A stretch of DNA of 64,000 bases from Sambucus nigra (GCA_949130495.1 OX422222.1:272108109-272172108); one strand, 5' to 3'. Counted from the stretch's first letter, positions 1-11,900 are shown. Translations and numbers: made by a program. Notes: generated by a model not told the origin, from the letters alone.

Positions 1-1227
1 CTGCTGCACTAGAGCTGCTGGAATGGATGGTAGGGCTGGTACTTGAGCTGGTGCTGGGAGGGCTGCTGGAAAAAGTGGCCTCTGAGGCTCATTATGGGCA
101 CCCTGCTGCTGTGGGGCCCTCTCTCCCTCTGGACAATCCTGGCGCCTATGGCCATTCTTACCGCACTCGAAACATCGGCCTTTGAAATTTCCTCCCCTCT
201 GACCCCGTTGACCACGACCCTGTTGGCCATTACCACCCCGCCACTGGCACTGATGAAATCGTGGTTGGCCCTGCTGCTGACCCTGTTGCCGACGGTGTTG
301 GCCTTGCTGGCCCTGCTGACCCTGCCTATAACCCCCAAATCCCTGCCTGGAATCACCTGATCGAAAGTGCTTGGCAGGGTCCCCCTGATGGGAACTCTGC
401 TCATGCAGTCGAGTGTGTCCCTGGGATGTCGGTGCTCCACCAGCGCCACTACCCCCTGTTATGCCCTGCTGGACGGACTCTCTTGCTCACTTGCTTCCCT
501 GCAGATAGAAGCGGTGATCCGATCAATGTAGTAAAGCAGCATTGAGTACATCTGTGAAGGTACTCAAAGACAGATTCCCTATGAGGTGCTAACGGATCCT
601 CCAAGCTAACCCGTCCACAAATAACAGTATGTTCTTACCCTCAGTAGGTGCCTCATCTGACATTATGGTGAGAAGTCTTGTGAACTCCTCTTCATACTCA
701 GCAATGGTAGAATTCTCCTGTTTCAAGTTCAGTAACTTTCGCCTCATCTCAGTTTGCACGGAGTGTGGAAAATACTTGCGGTCAAACTTCTCCCAGAACG
801 ACTGAATCGGGATCGTATCCCTCTCCTACAAGGTGGTGGTGGACTCCCACCACTGCAAAGCGGCCCCCACTAGCTTAAAGGAAGCCAACAACTGTTTTTG
901 CACGTCTGTGCACTCATACATACAAAGGTGCCGCTGGATATCTTTCTTCCATTGGCTGACGATGATGATATCTGAACTACCAGAGAACTTAGGGGGATGC
1001 GCCTTCTGAAAGGCATCCCTAACCCGCTCCCATGCAGATGGAAGATGTGCAGGTACTGGCGCCACTGCCTGAATCTGGGGTGGAGCCTGTTGTACTACCG
1101 CTAACACGGTATTCACCGCCTGAGCAACAATAGCAGCTACCACATTAGCATTCATCGTTCCCTGAGCCGGAGCTACTGGATGCTTGGCTTGGGCACGCCT
1201 ATCCTTTGGTGCACGTCTCGGAGTCAT
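1..1227 (-). pseudogene. Ty3/gypsy chromovirus (Tekay/Del-like) gag remnant, truncated by window edge
   Basis: A gag polyprotein would package element RNA in cytoplasmic particles. The minus-strand frame opens with ATG at 1227 (MTPRRAPKDRR), follows the primer site by about 170 nt, and shows the plant gypsy gag core: a PPKFSG-type stretch, then LLASFKLVGAALQWWES near residues 105-125. A TAG at 826-828 stops the frame, yet the same frame continues with coherent gag (FDRKYFPHSVQTEMRRKLL, then a YEEEF segment) to about 600, where more stops appear. From about 450 to 1 the clearest open frame is a shifted one over a Gly/Arg-rich tail. It is therefore a dead copy, and pol lies beyond the left edge. 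Family assignment rests on the gag pattern plus the adjoining long LTR; I did not see an RT or chromodomain. Confidence 0.75.
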
Positions 1228-1396
1228 CTGAAACGTGAAGAAATTTATTAGTCTACAGTTATCATCAAATCTCAAATAGTTGAAGAAGTAATCGTAAAAA
1301 CAAGAATACAACAATCCTAAAATAAGGCTCTATAACAAAAATGCTAAGCTGAAAGCGAAATAAGCCGTACAGATCCTAAGGACATTAGAACCTGAT

Positions 1397-1408
1397 GCTC
1401 TGATACCA
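1397..1408 (-). other. Primer-binding site, initiator-Met tRNA type
   Basis: The minus strand reads TGGTATCAGAGC, the standard 12-nt complement to the 3' end of plant initiator methionine tRNA. It lies 2 nt inside the LTR edge at 1411 and upstream of the gag ATG, so it fixes the element's orientation as minus. Confidence 0.85.
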
Positions 1409-2383
1409 CCTGTGACACCCCGCCTAATTAAATACCGGGCGATCACTCCTTTATTAAATTAAAATCAAGGTAAACAGTTGGTTCATTCTTAGCATCACTG
1501 TCGAAAAAAATAACTTTTCCAATTTAACACCCTAAATAATTAAGCTAAGTGTCCAAACCATTTTTAGACATTATTTTCCAAATTTTATTTATATAAACCA
1601 ACATTTAAAAACTTTACATCATTCACAATTTAATAATCACACGACAACTATCCTGGAACATACAATCCAAATAATCAAACATTCAACGAATTGAATCCAA
1701 CATATAATACTGCAAATGAAAACATCCTGGCCATAATAAATCCCCAAAGTGCAAATACTGGAAATAAATGGATTAAAATATCCAATAAAACAACTGAATA
1801 ATGGAAAGGGCGACACATGCCCAACTGGAATAAATAATGCTAAGAGTATAATCAAATGAATGAGGTCGTCTAAGCAAGAGGCCTGCAACTCCCACCTAAG
1901 TTGCAGCGCGTTCCTTCCAAAGGATTCTATTCAAGACGCCCCTGTGGCTGGGCACCTGTAACATATACATATATATACAAGAGAGAAAAAAAAATGGAAA
2001 CGGGTCAAAGCCCGATTGTGAAAATGATTTAAAATTTGTTTAGCAAGTATTTAAAATGTTTACTGGCCAATGCAACAACATATTAGTGCGACACTCCCTT
2101 GAGAAATTCTCACCTCTCTACTAATGTGCACGCCTATCGCACTAACCTTCCCAACGGTATAACTTATCTTATCTTAGGTCGCTCGTAAGATTTAATACTG
2201 ATAAATTCAATTGTTTAAGAGGTTTATTTCTTTTAACAATAAAGTTCTCATTTAAACCTTATTTACTCATAAAGTTTCTAAGTATCATATTATACTTTTC
2301 AAACACACGTTCCCCAATCGAAATTAATAATTCATTTTCTTACTTACCATAAACAGAGTAGGTAGTTCCCAAATTTCCATAAT

Positions 2384-2386
<3 letters not shown>

Positions 2387-2424
<38 letters not shown>
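2387..2424. repeat. (TA)n microsatellite inside the LTR
   Basis: About 19 uninterrupted TA units. Likely polymorphic; no other function visible. Confidence 0.95.
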
Positions 2425-2428
<4 letters not shown>

Positions 2429-3257
2429 TACTCACATAATATATATATTTTAATGGCACCCCACAGAATAATTATGGTGCGGACATACTCTGCTATACAA
2501 TCCCCATCTCACTTGTACTAAAGGAAATACAAGTTCGGAATCACTCTTGAACTGTATTAACACATACACAAACAATATTGAGGCGAAGCATAGATTCCAA
2601 ATCTCTAAGAGGTCAGTAGATACCCTCACGTCTCTTAGGACCATCTGACCATCGATCAGATAGCCTGTACCAAGGATATCTATCTTCTAGGGTACGAGTC
2701 AATATCCCCCATAAAGTCACATCGAGATAAGACTGTCCCAGCACGGTAACCTCAGGGATAGCAAGTAGTGCGGGCATGATTTTCACACGTATATAGTATA
2801 TGCAAAAACACAGCCATATAAATATACCACTATTACCATATCTCGTTAGGTACCTTTTATCACCCATAATTATAACATTTATCCTTATTTCTCAATCTTT
2901 AGTTATCACGTATAACGGTTCGTCTCTTACTTTAATTGAGGGATTAATCCAACTTACTACGTAACACTCATGGACTCTATCCTCCCAAGTGTAGAATTCA
3001 GTAGGTACTCATCTAATTTCCAACGTAACTATCTTACGGTCTCTCCCTTTAATACAAAATTCCATCGTCCCTTATATGTAAACATCCCAAAAATGCAACT
3101 CTCGTCTTACATTAAAGGTCTCATAATTATTAATAAGTCCTACTGGTCTTTTTTATCTCCCAAAATATTTTAATAAGGATGTCCAAGGATTATTACTCAT
3201 TTAAATTGAATTCAACTAATTAAAAAAAAAAATGAAATATGAGTCTGCCAGAAGGGG

Positions 3258-3332
3258 TCGATCGATCGATGGCAGGAGCTCGATCGATCGATGCGTCGAT
3301 CGATCAACACTCCTGGTTCGATCGATCGATCA
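3258..3332. repeat. Cluster of CGATCGAT palindromes in the LTR
   Basis: Four runs of the self-complementary octamer CGATCGAT or its extension lie within 75 bp (3258-3270, 3281-3292, 3296-3305, 3318-3332), separated by 3-13 unrelated bases. Each run is CpG-bearing and palindromic. Position in the long LTR suggests a regulatory or structural role in the element, but this is inference. Confidence 0.9.
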
Positions 3333-4450
3333 AACAGGTATGGCGAATTCTGCAGATTAACAGTTATGGGTTCTATCATCCAACATCACCCAAATTCAGA
3401 TTTTTAACACCCAAACTCCCAGAAATTCGTACTACAAACATTGTAAACTCAAATTAAACATCTCCTACGTAAAGCATGCGAATTTTCATCAATATCCATG
3501 GGTTAATGGGCCAAAACTTATATCAATCTCAAGAACCCTAGAATTTCTTTAACTTTGTTTTAATCAGTCTTTTTCCATAATTTTTACTCCTAATTCATCA
3601 TAAATTCGTGGTTAAACCTCTACATATGAAGGGGATTTCTAGATTTTCAATCATATCATTACTACATGCAATTTTCCTATCTCCAACATAGGTTTTCTTC
3701 CATGAAACTCATCCTAATCAACCCTAGACTAACATGAGTGATGGATTAATGAAAATAAGAAAGATAAACACTTGCCTGGGAATTTCAGAGTTCTGATTTG
3801 TGGATGAATTTGGTGTGGTTGCATTCCCCGTCGCGCGATCTACGCGTTGGTAGTGGTGGTGGTGCAACCGGATGAATTTTCGGCCTAGAATACCTTTACA
3901 AGCTCTCTCCTTCCCTCTCCTATGGCTGTCACTTGTCTTTGGTTGTGTTAACCCTAGAAGGCAACCTTATACATCTGATATAACCCTTGAAAATTCGTGG
4001 GTTTAATTGCCCAAAATTACAACATGTCCAAAATGCCCTCCCGGGGCGCTAAATAAACCTGAAAACGCCCCGAGACCCAAACTAAACTCCCGGGTACAGT
4101 TTTCTCACTATCTCGACCCTTCCGAACACTTTGGCGCACTCAAAACGACCATATGAGCAACTTATAATTTATTCACTTTTATTAATCAATATTTAGTCTC
4201 GACGCGACACGGACGCGTCCCGACTCAAATTTTCAAAATTGTCATTTTATTCACTCTTGAAATTTAATAGAACCAATATTATATATTACTCTACTCAGTA
4301 GTAATATTTAACAAGTTTCACATAATTACTAACTCACATCACGTTAATAATTATAAATTAATTAATTTTCGGATTTATATTAAATTAATAACTCACATTA
4401 AATTTAGTAAATCCCCAAATTAATAAAGCATAAAAATACGGGGCATTACA

Positions 4451-5015
4451 CAAAACCGATCAAAATGAAAGGATTGAGATCCTTGATGACTTTTTAGACG
4501 CTGAAAAGAATTTTGAGTTAACAATTAACTCGGATTGATTTATAATTTTCACAAAGATGAAAGGCTCGAATCTCATCGGGTTTGTTAATCTCCACACTTA
4601 TTCGTTAAGTCGTCAATTTTCGCACAATTTCCATCTTTGGTTAATTTCGGCTTTGTGTATTTGAATTTTACAACTTGCGACTTCACACTGACTTTTAATG
4701 ATATTTTTGTAAAATTTGAATTCCAATTTTTACTTATTTTGAACAAAAATATTTTAGGATTTTTGGGCATTTTTGAAAATTTTGTGAAGTTTTAGAAATA
4801 CGCACTTGTGACCCCCCTAACTTAGACTTTTGCATTGTCCTCAAGCAAAAAGGACTAAAATCTAAACATGGCAAAATAAGAAGTGCGATAAATAAAATAA
4901 ACAAATGGAGAAAATGCATAAAGACACAAAATGACCCGAACACATGACTCAATAATACAATAAAAATCAACCCATACGCGTCGGGAGTGTGAAGACCTGT
5001 CATCTCTCCACAAAC
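4451..5015 (-). other. Non-coding 3' section of the Athila-like element
   Basis: AT-rich sequence downstream (minus sense) of the last coding frame. It contains a minus-strand run reading GAGGACAATGCAAAAG followed by TTAGGGGGGTCAC near 4810-4845, a motif type common just after the pol end of plant Athila/Tat elements. Open frames at 4585-4770 and 4734-5003 look like noise. Confidence 0.5.
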
Positions 5016-5567
5016 TCACCCGACCCCACTCACGTGGTTCAATGCTCTCCTCGTCTCTCCCGTCTTCATATCGTAAATCAATAATCGGAACAAGTTGGGA
5101 CCTCGCCCATAGATAAGGGAAAGACCGAGAGACGCATCGTGACTACTTGGAAAGGTATCCCTGTGATGCTTACTCAAAGCATGGCCTGTGTGCACCGATT
5201 CGGAGGGAACACCTAAGTTTCTTTTAATTTTTGGAATGCATGGGTTGGGCTCTAAGTCGGATGAAACACAACTTTTCTCCTCTATAGCCTTCGGGACTTC
5301 TAGTGGTATGGGTGTATGGTCACAAAGAAGGAATTCCTCCATTTTATCTTTCCATTTGCTTTCTTCTAGGTGACTACATGAATCCAATAGAGTTTGGACT
5401 TCGTCGTTAAGGCTCTCATCCACTGGACCGAATTCTTTTTCAAATTCTTCCATGCTCATGTCCCCTAGCTCTTTCTCTCGAGTAGTGCCTGTGTCCTCCC
5501 TCACTTGCTCGATCTCTAACTCCACTATTTTTCTCTCTTCTAACCTCTCTCTCTCTCTCTCTCTCAA
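5016..5567 (-). pseudogene. C-terminal coding segment of the Athila-like element, function unknown
   Basis: A 183-codon frame beginning in a (CT)n/(GA)n run, read as repeated Arg-Glu, and continuing through an acidic stretch (EEFEKEFGPVDESLNDEVQ) to a Leu/Arg-rich end (GPNLFRLLIYDMKTGETRR). It overlaps the end of the protease frame by 128 bp in another frame, so the dinucleotide repeat probably caused a frameshift that split one original reading frame. I recognise no RT, RNase H or integrase motif. It may be the spacer plus tail left after a pol deletion. Confidence 0.45.
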
Positions 5568-6249
5568 TCGCGGTCACTACACACATCCCCCCCATTTTTT
5601 TTTCATCATCACAACTGCTGTTATTACTTGATGAAATAAGGCACACCCCTAATGGTTCTCTCTTGTGGGACCCCTCATTCTCGTGACTCGACACTAAGCA
5701 GGACCTTAGGGCACCTCCACAATGGTTTTCCTCAAAGTGCTCCTCTACGATCTTATCAATTAGGCTCACCGCGTGAAGATCATCTTCTTCCCCCGTATGT
5801 TGGGCTATATGGAAGATATTAGTCTCTAAGGTCATGTTCCCAAAGGTTAGTTGCATCTGCCCATTTCGAGTGTTGATAATAGCGTTAGCCATAGCTAAGA
5901 ATGGGCGCCCAATAATGATGGGAACATGATTGCTCGAGGCGAAGGAGGGCTCCGTGTCCCAAATGACAAAGTCTACCGGGAAGTAGAAAGTGTCAACTTG
6001 GATGATAACATCTTCCACTATACCTCTTGGGATCTTTACGGTTCGATTCGCTAACTAGAGAGTGATCTTTGTGGGCTTGAGGTCGCCCAAATAAAGTTGC
6101 ATATAGATGGCGTAAGGGAGGATATTAACACTAGCTCCCAAGTCAAGTAAGGCTTTTTTAATTTTATTTTCTCCAATGGTGCAGGAAATGATGGGTGCAC
6201 CGGGATCTTTGAATTTTAGCGGGAGATCATTAAGTAGAATGGAACTCAC
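5440..6249 (-). pseudogene. Athila-like aspartic protease region
   Basis: Cleaves the gag polyprotein in the parent family. The frame from 6249 shows LLDLGASVNILPYAIYMQL, the Athila-style active-site region in which DLGAS stands where most retroelements have DT/SGAS, followed after a TAG stop (6055-6057) by a valine-rich strand (MEDVIIQVDTFYFPVDFVI) and the flap-side motif IIIGRPFLAMANA. The parts are in one frame interrupted only by stops, so the sequence is a decayed but collinear protease. It then runs into Asp/Glu-rich sequence and the GA microsatellite. Confidence 0.75.
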
Positions 6250-6252
6250 GTT

Positions 6253-8246
6253 CTATGCTAGGAAAACATTTTTCTTTACCTTCATCCTCCTCTTTACCGT
6301 CAACAAGTCTTTGATGACTTTTGCATAAGCTGGAATCTTCTTAATGGCATCAAGGAAAGGTAAATTTAACTTTACTTGCTTTAGCACGTCTAGCACATCA
6401 TCACGGGTGTTTCCTTTATGGGAAGGAATTAGCCTTTGAGGAAACGGTGCCGCGGTGGGTGGTTTCACTACTACCTCGGGCTCACTAGTGTCGTTTTTAT
6501 CACTCTTATTCAAGGGGACATCTTCGGCCTCTTTCGTGCCGGGCAAAATCCCTTGTCTTTAGGTACGTCTTGTGAGGGAGGTGACAAGTCAACTACTCTC
6601 CCATTACGTAGAGTGGTAATTGCACTACATTTCTCAGGATGGTCATGGGGTGTCGAGCTAACACTAGTTTGAACTTGGAGAGGTCTTTGGCCCTGGGCAA
6701 GAAACTTGCCCTTCTCTTGGATACTCCACAATGATTGCAACTGTGAAATTTTCGCATTCATGTCATTCATCATGCGTTCATGCCTAGCATTAGTTGCAGT
6801 TTGGGTATTTATAAAGTGGTTGATCGTATCCTCGAGACTTCTCCGCGGTGGAGGGATGTATGCTCCTTGAGGTGGTGGTGCTTGCACATGTCCTTGCATG
6901 TGTGGAGTTTGTTGAAAATGCGGTGGTGGAGGCGGGGAAACATGTGAATTAGGATTCATCGCAGCATGTTATTGCCCATAGCTAAAACCAGGATGATTTT
7001 TCCATGAAAGGTTGTAAGAATCCCCGTGCAGTGCACCGAAATTACCCTTGAATCCTTCTATACCACTTACTTGTTCTTGAAGCATAACTTTGTAGGCGGG
7101 TATAGTCGGGCATTCCTCAGTTGAATGACCCGCCTCACAAATTGCACACACCTTCTCAACAGGGTTTGGGATGGATCCAATTGGTCCTCTTCCACATACC
7201 TCATGTAGGTCTCGCAGTCCTTTCTCAAGAATATCGAGTCGATTGTCCGCTATAGAATTATTTTCTACATTAAATAGGTCGGACGCCGATGGAGTGGTGG
7301 TCACTTGACGATTTTGATTTTGAGCATTAGGGTTAGACGTATCCCAGGATTGGGTAGTCTCGGCGACATACCTCAGGTGAAGCTTAGCATCGTGGGCGTC
7401 TAAGTCGACAAACGGACCACTACCCATGGTTTTAACAAGTTGCTTAGAATTAATGTTCAGCCCATTATGGATAAAGGAAATGATTTGCGTTTTATCAAAA
7501 CCATGATGGGGACACGAAGCAATTAACTCATTGAAATGCTCGTAGCATCGATCGAATGACTCATTTTCTAATTGTCGAAAAGTTTGAATTTGAGCCTTGA
7601 TGGAATTCGTTCGATGTGAAGGAAAGAACTTCTTGAGAAATTTGGATTGTAATTCGTTCCATGATGAAATCAAATTTGGAGGTAAAGACCGTAGCGAGGT
7701 CTTAGCCTTATCCTTTAGTAAGAATGGAAAGAGTTTAAGGCGGATCACATCTTTTGTGCAAGTTTGATCACTGAGAGTCTCGCACGCCTCCTCAAATTCC
7801 ATGATGTGGGCATATGGCCTTTTTGAATGCATTCCATGGTAAGTGGGAAGTATCTGTATCATCCCATTCCTAAAGAGAAATTGCCCAGCATTGTACAGGA
7901 GTAAAATGCATCCCGGAGTGACAGTGCGCTCGGGATATAAGACGTCTTTCAAAGGGCGATACGGGGCCTCTCCCTCGTCGGCAGCTGCACTATCGTGTTG
8001 TGACATGTCTCTCTCTCTTAAAGATTCGGTATCCTCACTTGGCCTACTTGTAGTGCTCTCTAAAGTGTGTCCTAAGAAGGAAAACGACTTGTTATTTAAG
8101 ATTGAGTGTGACGGTGTGGGAGGTGGAACCCAGAACTGTGGAGCATTAGGATTGTGAAGGCTATGAGGATCGTACTCAACAATCGGGTTTTCGTGAATGT
8201 GGGTTAGAGTATTATGGGGAGTTGGAATGAGTTTAGAATTTTTCAT
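6253..8246 (-). pseudogene. Athila-like gag with one zinc knuckle
   Basis: Structural Gag of a gypsy element. From ATG at 8246 the frame runs 425 codons: N-terminal Pro/Asn-rich part, capsid-like core (RLKLFPFLLKDKAKTSLRS, then WNELQSKFLKKFFPSHRT and CYEHFNELIASCPHHG), and a CCHC zinc knuckle CAICEAGHSTEEC near residue 390. A TAA at 6969-6971 stops it, but the same frame continues (6959-6510) with a proline-rich segment, then a frameshift near 6550 leads to 6546-6253, a linker to protease closed by TAG at 6253-6255. With the minus-strand primer site and LTR upstream, orientation is secure. At least two stops and one frameshift make it non-functional. Confidence 0.8.
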
Positions 8247-8363
8247 TAACAGCTTATGAGAGATGATGATGAATATTTTTGTGCTTTTTCAAATTTTTTA
8301 TATGTTTTTGGATTTTTGGTCAAAGTTTTAGATTGACTCGATCTAATCCTAAGTCTCCCTAAT

Positions 8364-8381
8364 TCCCCGGCAACGGCGCCA
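8364..8381 (-). other. Primer-binding site, Asp-tRNA type
   Basis: The minus strand reads TGGCGCCGTTGCCGGGGA, complementary over 18 nt to the 3' end of plant tRNA-Asp (plus strand shows the tRNA-like TCCCCGGCAACGGCGCCA). Asp-tRNA priming is the rule in Athila-type gypsy elements. It sits 6 nt from the LTR edge. Confidence 0.9.
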
Positions 8382-8387
8382 AAAACT

Positions 8388-10005
8388 TGATGTGACTAAG
8401 AATGTGTCTCAGAAGTACGTACTCTCTAGGCTCAAGTGCACGCCTATCGCGTTAGTAATAAATTCGGTAAGTCGGGATCGTATCTACAGGGAAATATTAC
8501 AACAAAGTTGTAACGACGTTGGATAGATAAGGAAATCCTAACTCTGACTTTAAAGGAAAAAAGAAAAAAGTGATTTGATTTGTGGAACAACTACACTAGA
8601 TGCAATTATGAAATTATGAAAAAATGCAACTATTCTAAATTACCTAAAATACTGGTGAAAAATGATTTGAAACTTTAAACTATATGATGAAGAAAACAGG
8701 ACGAGAATACAATCCCCCAACCCTAGTGTATTGCAGACATAAAACTAATCGTAAATTTAAATGATTAATTAGACCCAAAATTTAGTACTCCCAAGCATTA
8801 CGTATATGGATTCAAGCCCGCACCATACTTAATCAGAGGACGAGTAAATTGGTATTGTGATAGTTACACTCGAATTGCATTCTAAAGCATCCCGGTTACC
8901 TTGAAGCAAACGAGATCCAAAGATCTACAACTGTCGTGTTTCTATGCAATACGATCGTGATAAACCATTAAATTTAGAGGATTAATTTTATACACATGTA
9001 ACTACCACATCAGGTTGGGTTCATGCATCCCGACCTTTAAAAGTCTAGCCTACCACGATGAACTTAATGAAAACAATTTTAGAATTGCTAGAAATCATGA
9101 TTAAACTAAGGAAGAATTGTAGAATGGTGTAGAAAGACGATTAGACAGAAGAAATTAACTACTAATCTTACCAAAGCACTAAAAGCATCAATTAAAAATA
9201 CTTATAATCACAGAAATCTGAACAATCTTCAATCTTGGAAATAAAATTGTAATTAATCTTCAAACTAGGGTTTTTACAGAAAGAATGGAAAATTAGATCA
9301 ATTCTCCATACTAAGAATGATAATAAAACGGGTTTAAATACCCAACAAAACTCCAAGAGTTTTAACTGCACTAGGACTCTCCATTAGAGGAAGATTAGAA
9401 AATTAAAATTACAACAGCTGGACCGATCCTGTCCTCCTCCGGTTCAGTTTGGCTTGGATTCGGACCGATAGTTTTCTTTTCTGACCGGATCGGTCCAGTC
9501 CGGATCGATTCTTTTAATTTACATTAACTTCGATCCGTCTTCGGTCTGGGGTTCACTGGAACTTTGTATTCCGGATCGGTCCTGTCCGAATCGGTCCTTT
9601 TAATTTCTGACCGGATCGATCCTGTCTTTCTTTGACTTTTTCGTCTATCTTTGACTTCTCATAACTTTCACTCCGGGACTCCGATTGAGGTTCCTTTTTT
9701 TCCAGTGTTCTTGTAATTGAAAGCTCTTCAAGTTTCCAGTTGATGCCTCATCCGAATTCTGGGTAAAAATTACAACTTTACCCTTTTGACTTTTCCTTCT
9801 TTTCTTTCTCGATTCTTCCGATTTCTTTCTTTCTTTATTGGCATTAAATACCTGCAAAATTAGTATGAAATACCAAAAACCCAGTGTACTCGTTAGAATA
9901 AGTCAGTAGTAAGATTATGAGATAAAATCAAATCAATTACGTTGATCGATGTTCTAAAAGTAACTAAATTAAAGGGATAAATTTAAAAGAATTTATGCCT
10001 AATCA
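8388..10005 (-). repeat. 5' LTR of Athila-like element, about 1.6 kb
   Basis: Minus-strand ends are TGATTAGGCATAAAT (10005) and CTTAGTCACATCA (8388), giving TG...CA with a short TGAT/ATCA inverted match, directly beside the primer site. Boundaries come from motif reading because the second LTR is absent. It contains an array of GGATCGGTCC-like palindromes at about 9420-9625. Confidence 0.65.
9420..9625. repeat. Array of ACCGGATCGGTCC-like palindromic motifs in the LTR
   Basis: At least seven variants of the core GGATCGGTCC or its half-sites (GACCGATCC, GGACCGAT, GACCGGATCGGTCC, CCGGATCGATTC, CCGGATCGGTCC, GAATCGGTCC, GACCGGATCGATCC) lie in about 200 bp, separated by T-rich spacers. The motifs are CpG-bearing and near self-complementary. 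Confidence 0.8.
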
Positions 10006-11900
10006 ACAAACACTTTAGATAAAGAGCTTGGAGATTTTATTCGTATAACACATCTCTACAAAAGGGAGTTTTGGGTAGGAATGATTTAATCTGAGATTTT
10101 CTCTCAGGTCGTTGTGTTAACCTAAAGTTGATATATATTAGGATAGTCAAGTGTATCCATTACCTCTTCGAGGTTAAACTCATTTGGGGATTTAACCATT
10201 TGTTATTAATCTGTCTTGGAGTTTTCTTATCGTGGTACTCTTCAGTTTGTGGCCTTGAAAATTCGTTAAATGAGACCCTTTATTAACTCAACATAATCAT
10301 CCATTTGAATAACCACCAATTAAAAGTCCATTGATGGAAAAAAAAATTCTACTCTTAGGAGGAGATGGAAGGCCAAGTCTTGCCTCCATGGACTCATACT
10401 CTACTTTATTAATAGAGGATGAAAATTTAGATCGAAGACCAAATAAGACTATACCTTCTTTTATAATTTCTAAGTGAATTCCCAATCAATTTCCTAAGAT
10501 ATTAAAGGACCCATCTACATGGATAATCCATTCTAGAATGTTGTTGTCCATAGTTTGGCAAAGGGGGAGCTTGGAATCTTTTAGAATTCTCTCTGGGGAT
10601 GTAGTAGTGTTATTTGGATAATCTTCTTTATCTATCAAATTATTTAATTTTGCGATTAAATTAGTGAAGGTCTTCTCTGTGATGGTGTTACTTAGTTGAT
10701 ACTTGATGTCAAACTCTATAAGAGAATAAAAAACTTCACTACCTTCTTAAGGTGTCTTGATTTTGTGAGGACTTGATTCAAAGGCTGATTTTTTTATACC
10801 ACAATGATGTGGACTTAGAATTATATCATTGGACATTATGCTAGGGTTATGATATTGAAAACAAGATGCTCTAGATTATGGTATTGTATTTATGCCCCAT
10901 GAAGGGATCTGTAAATGTAATACACCAAGTGGTGTACTTTAAAATCTTATATGATGAGGGATGAGATCATTATGGTGGGTGAGGCGATTAAGTAAATGAA
11001 AAAAATCTTCTCTAGACATAGTCCTTGGCGTAGAGGATGGGAGACAATGTACTTTTTGAGATTACAAAAATCGTATTCATCCTCTATCATTCATTATGAA
11101 TCTTTCTTCAACACTTGTAAAAGGAAGGCATTTATATGTCACCTTTGACATTAATCGATTGGGATTTGTGAACCTTCTAACTAAGTATTATACTTCTTAC
11201 ACGAATCTAGGTGATTGAATGTCTAAAAAAATATTGAATTTCCGTAGGATGTATTCAATGCCATGCCTAAAAACCATGAGCCCTAGTAATGTTCCCCTAC
11301 CACTCCAAAAGCAAACTTCTTTGGACTAATAGTCAGCTAGTTCTTTAGGAGGAATGTGAAGGTCTGCCTAAGGTACTAAACATGTTCCTGAGGATCCAAT
11401 ATTTTTTAGTAACATGTCATTAACCTATATATTTATCATCTTGACAATTTGATCCTTGAACATGACATCCACAATCCTATGATAGGTTGCTCTAGTGTTT
11501 TCTAGGACAAATGGCATGACCTTATAACTATAGGTACCTTTGTTAGTGATGAAAAAATCTTGTTCTTCTTCATGATGTTAACTTTATCTATTTATACCCT
11601 AAATAGACATACATTAAGGAGAGTATCATGTGCCCTGAGGTGGAGTAGAAAAGAATGTACATCCTAAGAAAATGATTGCTAGTTGTGGGGCATGCTTTCT
11701 TAAGATAAGGGAAGTTCATGCATAACCTCCACTTCTTGTTTGGTTTGGAAACTAATACCGCATTAAAAAAACACTTTGGATACCATAATTCTCTTATGAA
11801 CTTTGATTCTAATAGTTTATCAACATATTTTGTAGCGACCCTATTTCCTTTATAGGGAAAATAATGTTTTTTTCTAGAAAATTAGTCTATGATTAGGGCC
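10006..11900 (-). pseudogene. Decayed Tat-type Ty3/gypsy reverse transcriptase-RNase H
   Basis: Translating the minus strand in short frame pieces recovers the polymerase. Near 11750-11685 it reads KWRLCMNFPYLKKACP (expected KWRMCVDFTDLNKACP). Near 11550-11490 it reads GTYSYKVMPFVLENTRATY, and near 11430-11400 VNDMLLK, where the catalytic VDDM first Asp has become Asn. At 10485-10297 an RNase H stretch reads FGLRSKFSSSINKVEYESM. Dozens of stops and shifts separate these. The order fits RT then RNase H on the minus strand; integrase is not visible before the Athila LTR at 10005. The Athila element probably inserted into this older one. Confidence 0.7.

Larger units (their letters stand above)
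1411..4450 (-). repeat. 5' LTR of Tekay/Del-like chromovirus, about 3.04 kb
   Basis: On the minus strand the block begins TGTAATGCCCCG at 4450 and ends GGGGTGTCACA at 1411, i.e. TG...CA ends directly beside the primer site. Very long LTRs with these terminal motifs are characteristic of the Tekay/Del lineage of plant chromoviruses. The LTR holds a TA microsatellite and a cluster of CGATCGAT palindromes. Open frames inside it (for example 2613-2867, 2970-3173, 3239-3457) show no retroviral motif and are not called as genes. The partner LTR and second target duplication are outside the window, so length is inferred from one copy. Confidence 0.75.
4451..10005 (-). mobile_element. Athila-like Ty3/gypsy element, non-autonomous, 3' part missing
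   Basis: Minus-strand order: LTR (10005-8388), Asp-tRNA primer site, gag with zinc knuckle, protease, a short C-terminal segment, then about 560 bp of non-coding sequence up to the edge of the Tekay LTR at 4450. Reverse transcriptase, RNase H and integrase, which should occupy about 3 kb after protease, are absent: only about 0.8 kb separates the protease IIGRPFLA motif (near 5900) from the last coding stretch ending at 5016. The 3' LTR is not in the window; the Tekay insertion or sequence farther left explains that. The element must have relied on a relative for copying. Confidence 0.7.

Noticed and set aside
43..545. Plus-strand Leu/Pro-rich frames at 43-360 and 261-545
   Set aside because: They are antisense shadows of the minus-strand gag tail; compositional bias alone keeps them open.
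3239..3457. 72-codon frame with repeated Ser-Ile-Asp residues
   Set aside because: Arises from the CGATCGAT palindromes in the LTR; no start context or domain.
5188..5373. Plus-strand frame opposite the Athila-like coding segment
   Set aside because: Antisense of a better-supported minus-strand frame.
8364..8381. tRNA-Asp-like sequence as a tRNA gene
   Set aside because: Only the 3' 18 nt match and it is adjacent to an LTR; it is a primer-binding site.
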